From positions 12,377,001 to 12,441,000 of the forward strand of contig NC_092680.1 in the NCBI RefSeq assembly GCF_964355755.1: DNA of 64,000 bases. The letters run 5' to 3'. Positions 23,230 to 46,700 of this stretch are shown here, piece by piece. Position 1 is the first letter of the stretch. Each line of letters starts with the position of its first letter. This DNA comes from Antedon mediterranea. Lineage: Eukaryota > Echinodermata > Crinoidea > Comatulida > Antedonidae. The notes below the pieces were generated by a model, which saw nothing but the letters and a program-made list of their open reading frames with translations, made no database searches and was not told where the DNA came from. A program made the translations under genes and the position numbers.

Positions 23230-23880
23230 ACCGCAGGCTATATCCGATGATGAATGCAATTTGCATATAACAACTCTTCAATATAAAGGTAAGATTATAA
23301 GTTCACATGCATAAAACACATTAGTTTAAAATAGCAGTTCATAGTGGACAATAGCTTAGGAAGAGGTACACAAACTATAATAGTGCTGCACGATAGTTTT
23401 GTTCAAATAACAAAAAGAACTTGTTACTGAGTGATACACTTATTGAATGGCATCGAATATTCTATTCAAATTCCTAGAAAATCTGCATAAAAAACAAGAT
23501 CGAAGACCTACTTTTACAAACTAGTAAAAGGACCATTATTTGATTCTCAACTGATACGACGACAACGATAATTGCTGTTAAAAACTATAACTGTAGGCCT
23601 ACAGTATTTTATATGAGAGTCATGGAAGGCTACGATGTAAGTATATTATACTTTTTTATTTTTTCCTGATCATAGTGCTAAAGTTGTATCTCACTATACT
23701 GTCTATACTCCACTAACTAAGATTAAAATTGACTTAAGAATGATTGTACCGGTAGAGTTTATCCACCAGGTTGTTACGATTCTGGATTGTCGAGTTACTT
23801 CTGTAGGAGGATGCGTTAAAATAATATTAATTTTTTTTTTTAAACATGACTATTTTTATAATTTTATATTTCAATTTTTA

Positions 23881-24697
23881 GTCGCGTGGACGCGACTCTA
23901 TAGTTCACTATGTCGGTCGGTTGGTCGGTCTGTCTGTCTGTCGGTCTGTCTGTCGGTCTGTCTGTCTGTCGGTCCGGTATCACTATGCGTTTTATCGCTT
24001 TCTGACCTTATCTTGATATCAGTTTAATCTAGCTAGGTCAATTTTTCACAGTATATTCCTTATGGCCAGGAATCGATGTGGTTATGTTTTCACGGTGCGC
24101 AATAAAAAATTACGCGGTCTACGCACGGTTTAACGAAATCACGTTTGTAATCATATCTTCACAACCATGAATCACAATTAAATAAAATTTGGTAGTCATA
24201 AATTTCAGGGCATAAATCATCATATGGCAATACAATTACGTGCGTAGCGCATGTAACGCATGCGTACGCGCACTTAAAATTTTCAAAATTTATTTTCGAT
24301 GAAATAAGAGTACGTTTCAGGCAATTTTAAGCGTTTACAAAATTGCCATGAGTTTTGCGCGCGCACTACGCGTTAAATGTTATTGCGCACTCTTTTTGCC
24401 CGATTTCTGTTTTCTTGACTTACTTTTCAACTCGAAATTACGTTATACGAGCACGTCAAAAGTGACAGGCTACGCACGTGTAAATTAAAAAAATATAAAT
24501 GTTTTTAAACATTTCAACATTTTTAAACATGTTTAGTAATTTCGGTAAGTATAGTTCACTATGTCGGTCGGTCGGTCGGTCGGTCTGTCGGTCTGTCTGT
24601 CGGTCTGTCTGTCGGTCTGTCTGTCGGTCTGTCTGTCGGTCTGTCTGTCGGTCTGTCTGTCGGTCGGTATCACTATGCATTGTAGCACGCGACTTAA
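23881..24697. mobile_element. Element bounded by GTCGCGT...ACGCGAC with twin GGTC/TGTC arrays
   Basis: Starts GTCGCGTGGACGCGACTC (23881) and ends TGTAGCACGCGACTTAA (about 24697). Just inside each end is the same cassette: AGTTCACTATGTCGGTCGGT, then a GGTC/TGTC simple repeat, then GGTATCACTATGC. The left array is short (23914-23975), the right long (24560-24668). The two cassettes are direct repeats, like LTR-type or satellite-bearing ends. No coding frame. It lies directly 5' of receptor 2's exon. Confidence 0.5.
24560..24668. repeat. Microsatellite GGTCTGTCTGTC
   Basis: About nine copies of a GGTCTGTCTGTC 12-bp unit after a short GGTC run; spurious frames of RSVC- and DRQT-repeats arise on the two strands. 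Confidence 0.9.
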
Positions 24698-24879
24698 TGG
24701 CTGTTGGCCTTGTTTTAAAGCGTTTCTATTATTTTAGTTGTACAAGTGAGAATAGTCCTATAACCAATCTTAATGAATACCACGAAAGCAGTCGAACCCA
24801 TCAAACCATCTCAATTTCTCATGAACTCTCTTAACTTCTTTATAAACTAATATGGCTATTTTTTGTTTTATCATTGCAG

Positions 24880-25839
24880 GATATAAGTTCATTCTTCCTA
24901 TGGAATGAAACCGATTTCAAAGTACATGAACCTACCGACATTATGTTGCTCACTTTAGCTGTCTTTGGCGCCATTTTAAACATTCTCCACGTGTTTGTGA
25001 TGATCAGACTATCAAAGAGAAAACGAACGTCAGTCGCGCCTCATAGTATTGCAGTTGGAATCACCATTATCTTATGTTTGTCTGTATGCTTCATTTCCCG
25101 TGAAGTTTTTCCAAACTTTGTCATCGAAGAGAGTGTCGTGTGCAGAATGTATAATTTCCTGGAGATTGTGTCACAGTGTATGGTTATCAGTATGCTTGTG
25201 TTGATCAGTGTTGATAATTACTGCGTGGTCATAATGACCTCGCGTGGTCAAACGTTTATTTCGCGCCATTTTTGTGTCATTCTGGTATGTTCTTTGATTA
25301 CATCATCAATTATTGGCCTACCCTTTTTAATCGAAGAATTCAATGATGTGACAATATGTGGTGGATTGGCTTTAGATTCAACGTTCGCTAAATGTTATGA
25401 AATAATAAGAGGCTGTTTTACATACATCATACCACTGGTTGTCATCGCAGTTGTGCACGTGAAGATGTCGTGCGCTTTGGTAAGAAGCGAGCGCACTATT
25501 GCTATGGGAAGCTTCCACGGAAGACACAATAGCAACATCGCTTCGCGCCGTCGCCTACGCGTTGCCATCTTACTACTGGCTTTCTTATTCTCTATTTGCT
25601 ACTTACCAACGACACTAGCATTTATTCTGATTCAGTATGATTTACAGATAGGCCCCGAGATGAAGTTTACAAATGTCCTCTATAACTCACATGTTTATTT
25701 CATGTTGTGTTACATGATCCTGCATCCATTGATTCTGATGACGTCAACACAGAGTGTTCATCGAGAACTCCGGTATCTTTGCTGCCCATACCACGTGTTC
25801 AAACTTCGTCAACAGAAACAGCCAATCGCAAAGGTTTAA
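24880..25839 (+). CDS. Class A (rhodopsin-family) G protein-coupled receptor, main exon, copy 2
   Basis: The exon begins after TTTTATCATTGCAG (ending 24879) in phase 0 and encodes 319-320 residues through a stop at 25837-25839, so the start codon is upstream (candidate at 19744). The N-terminus has a glycosylation site (WNETDF) and TM1 is ILHVFVMI. TM3 ends ISVDNYC, so the arginine of the DRY motif is replaced by Asn (25212-25220). STFAKCYEIIRGC precedes TM5, TM6 has CYLPTT, and TM7 has HPLILMTS in place of NPxxY. A short basic tail ends QPIAKV. It is clearly related to the receptor at 14946 and probably arose by tandem duplication. Loss of Arg3.50 suggests altered G protein coupling, though open reading is fully preserved. 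Ligand unknown. Confidence 0.82.
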   Translation, partial: DISSFFLWNETDFKVHEPTDIMLLTLAVFGAILNILHVFVMIRLSKRKRTSVAPHSIAVGITIILCLSVCFISREVFPNFVIEESVVCRMYNFLEIVSQCMVISMLVLISVDNYCVVIMTSRGQTFISRHFCVILVCSLITSSIIGLPFLIEEFNDVTICGGLALDSTFAKCYEIIRGCFTYIIPLVVIAVVHVKMSCALVRSERTIAMGSFHGRHNSNIASRRRLRVAILLLAFLFSICYLPTTLAFILIQYDLQIGPEMKFTNVLYNSHVYFMLCYMILHPLILMTSTQSVHRELRYLCCPYHVFKLRQQKQPIAKV

Positions 25840-26520
25840 TTAATACTTGTTCCCGAATTGATGTTCGCTATGTAAAAACATTGCTTATAATAAAACCATT
25901 GCTTATAATGAATCGAACCCACCAGCATTATAAAGGCCTACAGCCAAAAGGATTGTAAGTTATTAGGCCTATAGTGAAAATATTGAGAGGTGAAACCATG
26001 ATAAAAATGTAAATTATCATTATATATGTTTGTTTGTCAGGCAACTCATAGCCAGTATGGCGATTTAACAAAAACAATTAGAGGCATAATGTATGAAATT
26101 TTGTTACTAAACATGTATATAACTCCCAGTTGGAATTGAATCAACCAAGTGTCCCCGTCTCCTTGAAGGTGTTCCCTGGCCTAGTGGTTGGCCGTATTTC
26201 CCTTCGTTTTGGCGGGGGAATGTAACCTCTTAGAGGTGTCTCAGCAGAGAAGGGCTTCTAATCGCCATCCAATCGGTATATGCAAACTCTAAGCAGAATG
26301 ATCCAAGTTTAAGGATCACCACCCAGCTGAGGTCACCGAATATTCCCCCTCATACTACATGAAGAACACGAACCAGATGTATACCGACACTTTTATGTGC
26401 CTTTATGTATAATTTGTTTTTTTATATACTTGCTTAAGAAAGCTGCGTTTTTTTAAGAACTTGTTTTTTGCTTTTCAAGTACACTAAACATTGTAAATGG
26501 TTGACTTTAATAATAAAGAT
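25840..26520. other. 3' flank of receptor 2
   Basis: A candidate polyadenylation signal AATAAA lies at 26512-26517. At 26165-26178, TGGCCTAGTGGTTG looks like a tRNA-type A box, but no matching B box follows, so a SINE is not claimed. Confidence 0.4.
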
Positions 26521-28280
26521 GCAGCGACTACTTACCGTAGTACTTATCTTGTTTCATAACATGTTTACAACTTTATACAAAAACAAAATCAGTTTCATTT
26601 CATAAAACCATCAATTTATTGGTGGTTTAAACCTAATGCAGACAATCAAAGGAGCATGAAAGGATTTAATAACATAATTACTTTATGAGATGTTAAAAAA
26701 AAAAAGTTGTGACAACAGGATGTTTCTTAAACGCTTGTATTTAGTTGTTTTGTTTGTTTTACGTTGTATTACTGATCTTCACTTAATTACTAAGTCGTAA
26801 CTTAATCTTACTTCCATCCAAACATCTCTGACTCAATTGACGAAACTGTTTATATGTAATTAACGGTAATGCATCACCATAGGACTACTGCACTTTCTGG
26901 CAATTTGACATCCAACAAACTTTCATGTTTTTTTTTATTAGATCATCAAAGTTCATAGTGATAATAACATCTAACATTTAGCACACAACACTAATATTTC
27001 CACCGCTGAAGAAGTTAAATTTCAACTTTGTTTTTTTATTTTTCTCAAAATTCTAAATCTAATTAGCATGCGTGACGCATCCAACCAATGGACGTAACGC
27101 AATGACGTATACGGTGACGCAAGTGAAAGAGTGACCAATCACAAGCTGTGGTGAGTGAGCGCGTCCCAAGTGGGAACCATTCAAGCAGCTCTGTTGTTTG
27201 TTTTTTCCGTTTGAGTATATTGTTGTTTTTTCACATTGAGATCTTATGCGCGTGTACGAACTCAATTAAAAAGGTCGACATAGTTCATTCAACCTTTTCA
27301 TACACACACGTTATTGATATTTTCAAAAAATATGTTTTTTGTTTCTGATTGTTTTTCCGCGTTTTCTCCTCACTTCGGACCTATAGCCTTACAAGTTCAC
27401 CTATAAATAACCCCTAAAACCCTAGTTAACCTTTTCACATTGGCATTCAGCTGCATTTTTGAAATCTTTTATTCATATTCCGTCTATTTTTAAGATTTTC
27501 TTTTCATAATCTTGACATATAAAGTTCGTATATTTCCTGGGGACATAATTATGTAATGCCTACAGCAGCCAGCTATCTTATATTTTTATTTCTTTTAATA
27601 CTATAAACAAAATACATTTCTCACATTAAGGTTCAATAGAATACGGAGTGATTTGAACAAGGCTCTGATCTGGATTGCCTTGGTTTGAACTGAAAATCGC
27701 CAGATAACGCGGCTGTACGTGCACTGTGATCTGACACGTTACGGAAACTTACGCGTGCACATATTAATTTGCCTATAATTGTGGTGTCACACCAAAATAC
27801 GGGCCAAAATCGGTCTCAGGGGACTATTTATGGCTGCCAAAACCTATCCGGCAAGACCAATTTTGGCCGCCAAACAGTATATGACAGTATATTTATTGTG
27901 TTTTCTTGTTTTTTTTTTATGACGAGCAATGAATTTCCTTTTTGAGGATCAATATAAATTATCTTATCTATATTTTATCTTATACAATCTGCCATGCTTT
28001 TGACTGCAATTATATCAGATGTTTACTTGAATTGTTTATCTACGCAGCCTTATAGCCTACCTATACAGACCTTCTTCTCTTGTGCATTCTCATTTTCTGT
28101 AATTTATGCCGGTGCGTGTAACAACCGAACCGTGCAGTAAACTCATCGGCCACCAGCAGTCAGCTAGCTAGCAGTTGATATATCTTATTTTAACATGTTG
28201 TCATGACAGTGACCAAACAATGTACATTCAGTCGGAAGCGGTTATAACCTATACTGTGATTAGTTAACACAAATAATTCT
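26521..28280. other. Intergenic between receptor 2 and tektin-2
   Basis: Mostly unremarkable. About 27065-27180 is a GGTTCCCACTTG-family MITE fragment (GACGTAACGCAATGACGT ... CCCAAGTGGGAACC). No gene recognised. Confidence 0.4.
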
Positions 28281-28289
28281 CCATTTACA

Positions 28290-28400
28290 GACCAATCAGA
28301 TCATCCGTTCATTTTGCCTTTGTCAAACTGCTTAGCAACGACACACGCATGTTGTATCCACACAACAACCACACGACACACACACTTCACTGTACTTTTA
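28290..28400 (+). promoter_or_regulatory. Probable tektin-2 promoter region
   Basis: Contains a CCAAT box (AGACCAATCAG near 28289) and TGCTTAGCAACGAC near 28330, which carries one AGCAAC half of an RFX X-box, the control element typical of ciliary genes; the other half is poor. No TATA box. The assignment follows from the splice donor at 28482 and the tektin gene that follows. Confidence 0.35.
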
Positions 28401-28481
28401 ATTCTGTGTGAGGACATTTATCTCGCAGAAGTTAATTTAGTAAAGACATTATTTCCAAATTAGTTTTAATCTGTTTAAACA
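28400..28481 (+). other. Probable non-coding first exon of tektin-2 (5' UTR)
   Basis: The 3' boundary is a near-perfect donor, ACA then GTAAGT at 28482. The tektin start codon lies only 8 bases inside the exon beginning at 31992, so an upstream leader exon is expected and this is the best donor in the 3.5 kb before it. The transcription start is not known; the 5' limit given is arbitrary. Confidence 0.35.
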
Positions 28482-30430
28482 GTAAGTAAATATATTAAAT
28501 TGTCAATCCAATATTTAATCAATTTTGGGGCTAGGCTGGGCTAAACTAGCGGCCTAGGGCTAGGCCTACCTATAGTAGTAGGCCTAGCCTACTAGTAGGC
28601 CTAGGCCTAAATAAGCCTGGGCTGGCCCTATAGTCTATTAGGCCTAGGCTAGGCCTCTACTCTAGCTGGAAGCCGATTACTCCGGCCTAGCGCGATGTTG
28701 ATGCACTCCGGCCGCTATTCAGTTCGACTTCCTGTGCAAAGGGGCCGTTTAGTATGGAGCGCCCATATCTACGTTTTCTATACTGTTCAGTGTTCCTATA
28801 ACAAATTCTTGGTGACCAAAAGAATTAAAAGAAAAAAGAATTTAAATGGAACTAGGCCTACCTAGGCTAGGCCTAACTAGGCCTAGTTGAATATTTATTA
28901 GCAACAATTTTACTTTTTTCATTAACATTCAAAGAATTTGGAACTGATTTTTCTTTCAAACTAATTTTAACTTAACTTTTTCCTTTCAAATAATCAAATA
29001 CCCGTCAATTAATGCTTGAATAACAATATTTAATTTCTTTCTATGTACATTTTATAGCTTTACATTAACATTAAAAATTAGTTAAAAACCTTATTTTTAT
29101 AACACTTTATCTTGCCAGTACCCATACTTACTAATTATAGTTAATAACAATATGTAAAATATTAATTTATTTATTTCAAATAATCAAATATCTGTCTAAT
29201 TAATGTTTGAATAACATTAAACAATATTTAATTTCTTTCTATGTACATTTTATGTTTAATGCTAGTAATACTGTAGGTCTAATCAAATTGTCTGACATTG
29301 TGCGAGATAATGCGCGATCCAGCGTTTAAAAGAATTTAAAAATGGTAATGTTTTGTTCCTTTATTACATTCAATTTATTTTTTAGAAGCCCATAGACTAG
29401 GCCTAGAGGCTTTCAGTTTTATTTATGCCCCTCCCTGAAAAAAAATGTATAGTATCCAAAAAAGAATTTTATTTAACTTTCATACGTTTTCGACAATTTT
29501 TACTGTAGGATAGTGACAATGTAGTAAATCTTATTTCCATTCCGGGTTTTAATACTAAAACGATGGCCTAAGCACCTTTACTTCTTCTGCCTCTAGCTTA
29601 TGGAATGACTTACCCACCTCTATTAGGTCGTGTTCTTCCAATTCCACCTTCAAATCTGCCTAATCTTTTTCTTTAGAACTAAGCTCTCATACACTTCGCC
29701 TTTAATCACTTTTCTTTAAATCCATTTAAAGCACAGATAGCATATTGTCACAGAAGACTCCATACAATAACTACACGATCTTTTTGTTTTTATTTTCTAT
29801 GGTTGATATGTGATTACTAATCAGCATGGAATGGAAGGAATAAGTATAACATACTGTAAACCCCATACTCTCCTAATAAAGCATAAAACCTGGAATTGTA
29901 TCAAGAATTAATATATCATTTTTGTACAGTCCAATTTACAATGATTTTATATTTTAATTTATATGATAAAAATAATATGACATATAGGGTACATTGCAAT
30001 CAATTACATTACATTAATTAATCACATTACAATTAAAATATACTAGCCTATTACATTGGATAAAACACATAAATTATTTTGTTTTAGCATTAGACCTATT
30101 TAAAACACTTGCGATGTTGTTGTGATCCTGAAAGAGAAAAAATATACTGTATGTTACAAACGTGTCTCGGTTGTAAAAGACTCATTGGGCGCTCCATAGC
30201 TGCGGTCTAGGCCTCTAGGCCTACTCCTACTAGGCTAGGCCTAGGCTGGCCTCTCTCTAGGCTAGTTTGTTTTGTCTAACTGATTTAGGCTTAGCGGCCT
30301 TTACTTATAGTGTCTATAACTTGCCTAAAAGTAGAATAAGGCCTGGGCTGGAATTATATGTAGGCCTAAAATACTACTCTACTACAGACAGTAGCTAACT
30401 AAGAGCTAAAGTTATAAAACTGCTAACATA
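28482..30430. other. Probable tektin-2 5' UTR intron, left part; TAGGCC-rich DNA and LINE remnant
   Basis: 28530-28680 and 28855-28885 are dense in TAGGCCTA words. About 29575-29720 encodes, in a broken frame, ASSLWNDLPTSIRSC, the C-terminus of a CR1/L2-type LINE protein with in-frame stops. Another TAGGCC-rich patch is at 30205-30265. Confidence 0.5.
28485..28556. repeat. 72-bp segment duplicated at 32658-32729
   Basis: AGTAAATATATTAAATTGTC through AACTAGCGGCCTA is almost identical to 32658-32729. It starts three bases inside the candidate 5' UTR intron. Confidence 0.8.
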
Positions 30431-31915
30431 CTTTTCACACTGCTGCTTTAGCCCGCTAAGTCCCAGGAGGATGACTCATTAAGTATGTAAAGCAGCAGTT
30501 AAATATCTAAGGTTGACAGTTTTGCTAAAATTTATACTCGACTGTAATTTATAGGTACCACCAAAAAACGTCTGGGAAAGAGTCTATTCAGACCCATGGC
30601 GTTAGACCGTTTTAGCGTACAACGTTACTAGCAAGGTCACATTACAAACCGCAGAGAAAAAAACGAGGTGTTCAGACCCATAGCGTACGATTATCGTTAC
30701 AACGAAGTACGTCATTCAGGTTGTTTCTAGTTGCATATTCATGTGCTCTTACAAACGTGTTTTCATCATTATTTCCACTGTATATAGCCTAGGCTAGATC
30801 TCAGCCCTACAATTATGACAAAATTTGCCGTAAATAAAACATACCTCAGCATTTATTTAAGAAAAATATAGTAAAGCCAAATTTCTGTTTCTATTGTTTT
30901 TATTTTGTATTAAAAAACATTTTCCCCAGGCTCTTGTGTTACGAAAATAAAGCAGGCCTCCTATCCTAATGATGAAGAAAAAATTGATTGTGATTAGTCT
31001 ATCCATGGAGTTACTCCATGGTCTATCCAGTCCAGTCAAAGATACTGTATATATTCTTTGTTCCAGTCGGTTGAAAATAACCCTTAACTTGCTAATAAAA
31101 GGGACACAGCTCCCCTTGTTTGTTTACTGAATTTTTTAGGAGTTAGGGGGGTTTTCAGCATTAAACTTGACCAGTCTAGTCTGCCCCTAGCTAGGCCTAA
31201 AAGCGGATGGGATCGTAGTCCCTATGTTTAAATACAAGGTGCATGTATTTATGTCATTTGTTAGAAAATATAATGGTAATCAGTTGATAGTGTAGTTTGT
31301 AGCCTTTGTAACAGTTGTATTTGTAGTGTAGTTAGGCCTTATTTATTCTGGCCTTTTTGTTATTGAAATCCATCTCACACATTGACGATACAAGATGTCA
31401 GCCTAGGTCAAACCTTGTATCGCGTCATAACAGGAAACCTTCTGATTGGATACAACGTTGACTTACAGTAGCGTCGTACGCTAAAACGGTACTATCAACT
31501 GTTTTCCACTACAACGCTACAACCGTTGTATGACGCGTTGTACGCTAATCCCCAACTGTTCAGACACACATTCTTTTAGCGTCGTACGCTAAAACGGTCT
31601 AAACGCCCAAAGCATTTGTGGTATTTATGAGTCCCATGATATTATATAATTCACTGTCAGATGATACTTCACACTTGAATGAAGTATCTACAGTAAAACT
31701 CAAAAACCATTGTCTGACAGACAATTTAAGTACTTTATGCATTAAATTACATTTTTCAGGTAAAATTACTATTATGTGACAATAAAATGACCCATTCAAA
31801 CACAAATTTGAAATAAAAAATATTTTTCAGAGGGACAATATATCTTTAAAACTGTTACGTCAATAAGCGAGCAGCGTTTTTTGTAAGAAATATTTCTTGT
31901 TTAGTACTGTAGTTT
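30430..31915. repeat. Dispersed repeat (inverted copy of 6478-7080) split by an insertion
   Basis: The outer parts (30430-30597 and 31608-31915) match 6478-7080 in reverse complement. The middle is occupied by the element at about 30598-31607. The pair gives a filled and an unfilled version of the same repeat. Confidence 0.65.
30598..31607. mobile_element. DNA transposon, about 1.0 kb, nested in an older repeat
   Basis: Inverted termini GGCGTTAGACCGTTTTAGCG and, in reverse complement from the right, GGCGTTTAGACCGTTTTAGC. An internal direct copy of TAGCGTCGTACGCTAAAACG lies at 31472-31491. The target duplication was not resolved. Size and TIR style resemble the Harbinger element at 7948-8933, but no coding region was recognised. 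Confidence 0.6.
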
Positions 31916-31999
31916 TGAGCGGTTTTTTTTATCATTGATTGTTGATAATGATATTTTACAATAAATTTGTGAATTTGTTTTCCCCACACAGTAGACAAC

Positions 32000-43421
<11,422 letters not shown>

Positions 43422-43517
43422 ACACAATGAATCTTAATAATATCCAATTGTTAATATCCAATTTTAATCAGGAAACATTTTATTCATTGGAAACATTTAT
43501 GATTCATTCACATTTAA

Positions 43518-43537
43518 AATAAAAACAGGAGAATAAA
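43518..43537 (+). terminator. Candidate tektin-2 polyadenylation signals
   Basis: AATAAA at 43518-43523 and 43532-43537, about 100 bases after the stop codon. Confidence 0.5.
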
Positions 43538-44104
43538 TTATAATGAAAACAGACACTATAGTAGTTTTGTAATGTGGACACATTATTAAAAATTGATGTT
43601 AAATGATTGATAGTTATTTGATAATTTATTGATGTAATGATGTTTAGCAGTACGGTATTTAGATACGCTGGGTAGCGTACAGCATGGATCGTATGTTGTT
43701 TAATGAGTACATCCATCAGTTGATATTTGAAACTACGGTATGCTTGACTGATATACAGTATTACCTATAGATTACTATCAGCCTTATTCATTGGCCTGCT
43801 GCTCCTGTGTATAATATACAGTAGAGTACAAAATTCTTTAAAGTTTAAAACTAAACATGAATTGGAGCATGAACAACATGGAAAAGCGTTCTAGTTTAAA
43901 TACTTGATCATGTGGCGTAGTTGCCGCTGTCGTACAGAGTACAACATTATCAGTATGGCTGCATATCAAATACCCTTTTTGGGTGGGATCTTTGATATTG
44001 TATACTGTTTAATCTTCTTCTAGTTGGGCTGTTTGTCCCTGATGGCTCTTTGAGAGAGAAGGTAGACAATCAACATACATATAAATGAAAGTTGTACAGT
44101 ATCT

Positions 44105-44235
44105 AAATCTGTCAAAACTTTATGTGACAAAAGAAATGTGATGTGCTCATAATAATGGACATGGTAATGTCATATCACTACCATATTTGGACGCATCACA
44201 CTTTTTTGGTCAAGTTTGATAGTGTAGACGGACCT
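44105..44235. mobile_element. MITE, AGCTCTGTCTACACTATC family, copy 4 (ends degraded)
   Basis: AACTTTATGTGACAAAAGAAATGTGATGTG ... TTTGATAGTGTAGACGGACC, followed by TTA; the left terminus is eroded. Confidence 0.65.
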
Positions 44236-45117
44236 TTAGTATTCAGGAAGCGCGAACATTTTCATTTTGATGCTTTTTTTCTTTTCATTCTTTGTTTTCA
44301 ACCAAAAATGTAAGCATTGATTATATCAACTTTGTACTGTATATAGTGTAGTATATTAGATTATGAAATGCAATATTAATAACAAAATGAACAGAAAAGT
44401 ATAATTTATTGAGTTTTAAACTATAAATAATTAAACTAAGAAATTATGCAACTACAATAGGTAGGTAGTTAGATTGTTAAAATAAAAACTATTACCGTAC
44501 TAAAACTCAATTGGAAAAACCATTTGGTTTGTTTTACAAACCGTCAGTATTGGAAGGTATGTTTAATAACTTATACTGCATTTGCAATATAAGTCAGCCT
44601 GGAGCTTCTTCACTTAAACAGAAAGAAAAATAATGTGTGCTTAGAACACTGGCTGCGGGATGCAATGAATAATGTAAGACAAATTACTGAAGCGCGTATT
44701 TAAATGCAGAACCCCCTTTTTAATCTGTGCATTTGAATAAGTATTTCTTTTTTGTATTCTTTTGCTTGTTCCTAATGTACAGTATGATATTGATAGTAGA
44801 TAATAAAATGAAAGTGAATAAATTGATGTATTTTGAAAATTATTATGTGCAACGTCTGTTAAAGTAAATTCTACAGTTTTATTGATTGACGTCTTTGTAA
44901 AGTTTTAAAAAGTATTCTTTTTCTCTTATGTTAATTTTGTATCGTTACTATCGCTTTGGTGCAATGCCAACGTAAGCGCGACGCAATTAATTTGACAAAT
45001 CACAATTAAGTGATGGATTCGAATCGTCGCAAATCAATTTGCGTTGTTGCGCTTGTGTCGTTGCGTCGCCTCCTAGGAAACCAAGCTTATAAAGTTCTGT
45101 GTTTACACGTAGGCCTA

Positions 45118-45245
45118 CTAACAAAGTTTATGTGACAACAAATTGTGATGTGGCCATACATGGACATGATGATGTCATATCACTACCATATTAGGTATAT
45201 CACTACCATATTTGGGCACATCACACCTAACGTTAAACTAGTTCA
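45118..45245. mobile_element. MITE, AGCTCTGTCTACACTATC family, copy 5 (no termini)
   Basis: Internal part only: AAAGTTTATGTGACAACAAA ... TTGGGCACATCACACC ... TAAACTAGTT. Confidence 0.6.
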
Positions 45246-45803
45246 GTGACGAATTTCATCAAAAAAGTGGGCTTGTAATTAATTAGCACTGTCTCTATTG
45301 ATAGTAATTTATTTTTATTTATAGTTCCAAGAAGGTGAATCAATCTATTATTTATGTTTAATTCAAATTAATTGTCAATATACACGCACATGATTTAAAC
45401 ATTTCTTTTAAGTTTCGCCGAAACGTGTACATACTATATGTGTAAATATACCTTTCGGCATAAATGCGTATTTTTAAGAATACAGGTTGTGAATAATAAC
45501 CAAGATTGGTTACAATATTCAAACATTGAGTTCACACGGCGTAATCGACCAGCAATTGTATATGTCGTGATAATGTTAATTTGTTGTGTATTTCTAGTTT
45601 ATGTTGATACTTCATTATATATTATTCATTTCTAAGAAGTAAGCCTAGGTTAAATTTAACCAATCATAACAATATTTTAATAAATAAATAATAATTTTGA
45701 AACTTTAGAAACGATTTATACTGCTAAGATGGACCGAAATGAAAGAGATGAGGATAAAACACAAACGTTAATTCCGTTCCTTAATATTCTGGTATAAGAT
45801 GAA

Positions 45804-45955
45804 AGCTTGATTCCCACTAGGACGCAATGACGTAGACGCAACGCAAACGGTTGACCATGACACGCGACAGTCAAATAACTCCATTGCTTGTGATTGGTAA
45901 AATCCCTTACGTTGCGTTACGTCGTTGTTTTACGTCTCTAGTGTGGGAACCAAGC
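45804..45955. mobile_element. MITE, GGTTCCCACTAG family, full copy
   Basis: AGCTTGATTCCCACTAGGACG at the left is complementary to CTCTAGTGTGGGAACCAAGC at the right, with GACGCAA/TTGCGTTACGTC words and the TTGTGATTGG core between. Confidence 0.75.
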
Positions 45956-46649
45956 ATACGATGGGTCTACGTCAATTCGATAAAGTATCTCTAACTCGAT
46001 CTTTTATATGAGACTCGGCTGTGACGATTCAGATTATAACATGAATAGGCCTATCATTGTATATTCTTATTCAATTGAATGCTAACTCAGTATAACAATA
46101 GTTTTAAATTTGGAGATGGAAAAAAAATTGCGAATTATGATTAAAACATAATTAATAAATTCGTCATTCTGATTATCGAAATTTAATTAAATTGAAGTGA
46201 ATGAAAGATTTATGAGAAAAAATGAGGGGGAACAATTAAATAATAATCAATTCTAAGAACTTAGCATTCAACATCTGGATGTCTATAAGCCAATAGTGGG
46301 ATTGGAACCCGGATTGTAGACAAGATGCACGCCGACGAGTAAAGTAGGCCTAATTAATTTTACAGAATCAATGAAAACATACTGGTTATTACATTTTAGA
46401 AACATTAAAACATTTAATATAAGTATTTTTGCTAAATTAAATTTGAAAGGCAAAGATAAAAAACACGTCATTAGCAGCAATAATATGATGTATTTTTTTT
46501 TTGTACTTTTTTTTTCATTTAATTTCTGCTCTCATTAAGTTTGTACTTTTTAGAACACGTTCAAACGACGTCTCACTCCATACAGTGGAACTGGTACGTA
46601 TTTTATGGTAAAACATACTACTGCCCTCTCAGTAATTAAGAAACTAGGC

Positions 46650-46700
46650 ATGGCATGTAGCACATTGCGGCGAAACATGGCGATGGGAAAGCATGGCTAG
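46650..46700 (+). promoter_or_regulatory. Upstream open reading frame overlapping the TRIT1 start
   Basis: ATG at 46650 opens a 16-codon frame ([16 protein letters not shown]) that stops at 46698-46700, overlapping the TRIT1 ATG at 46693 in another frame. If the transcript starts upstream of 46650, this would reduce initiation at the main ATG and favour reinitiation or leaky scanning. Confidence 0.4.

Larger units (their letters stand above)
43540..46490. other. Intergenic between tektin-2 and TRIT1, MITE-rich
   Basis: Holds two AGCTCTGTCTACACTATC-family copies (44105-44235, 45118-45245) and two GGTTCCCACTAG-family copies (44955-45090 degraded, 45804-45955 full). No gene seen. Around 46290, GATTGGAACCCGGATTGTAG looks like a reversed tRNA-type B box but lacks the rest. 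Confidence 0.5.

Noticed and set aside
24456-24834. Frames with DRQT or RSVC repeats
   Set aside because: Translations of the GGTCTGTCTGTC microsatellite.
26150-26230. tRNA-type A box TGGCCTAGTGGTTG
   Set aside because: No B box within 30-60 bases and no acceptor stem; not a tRNA gene.
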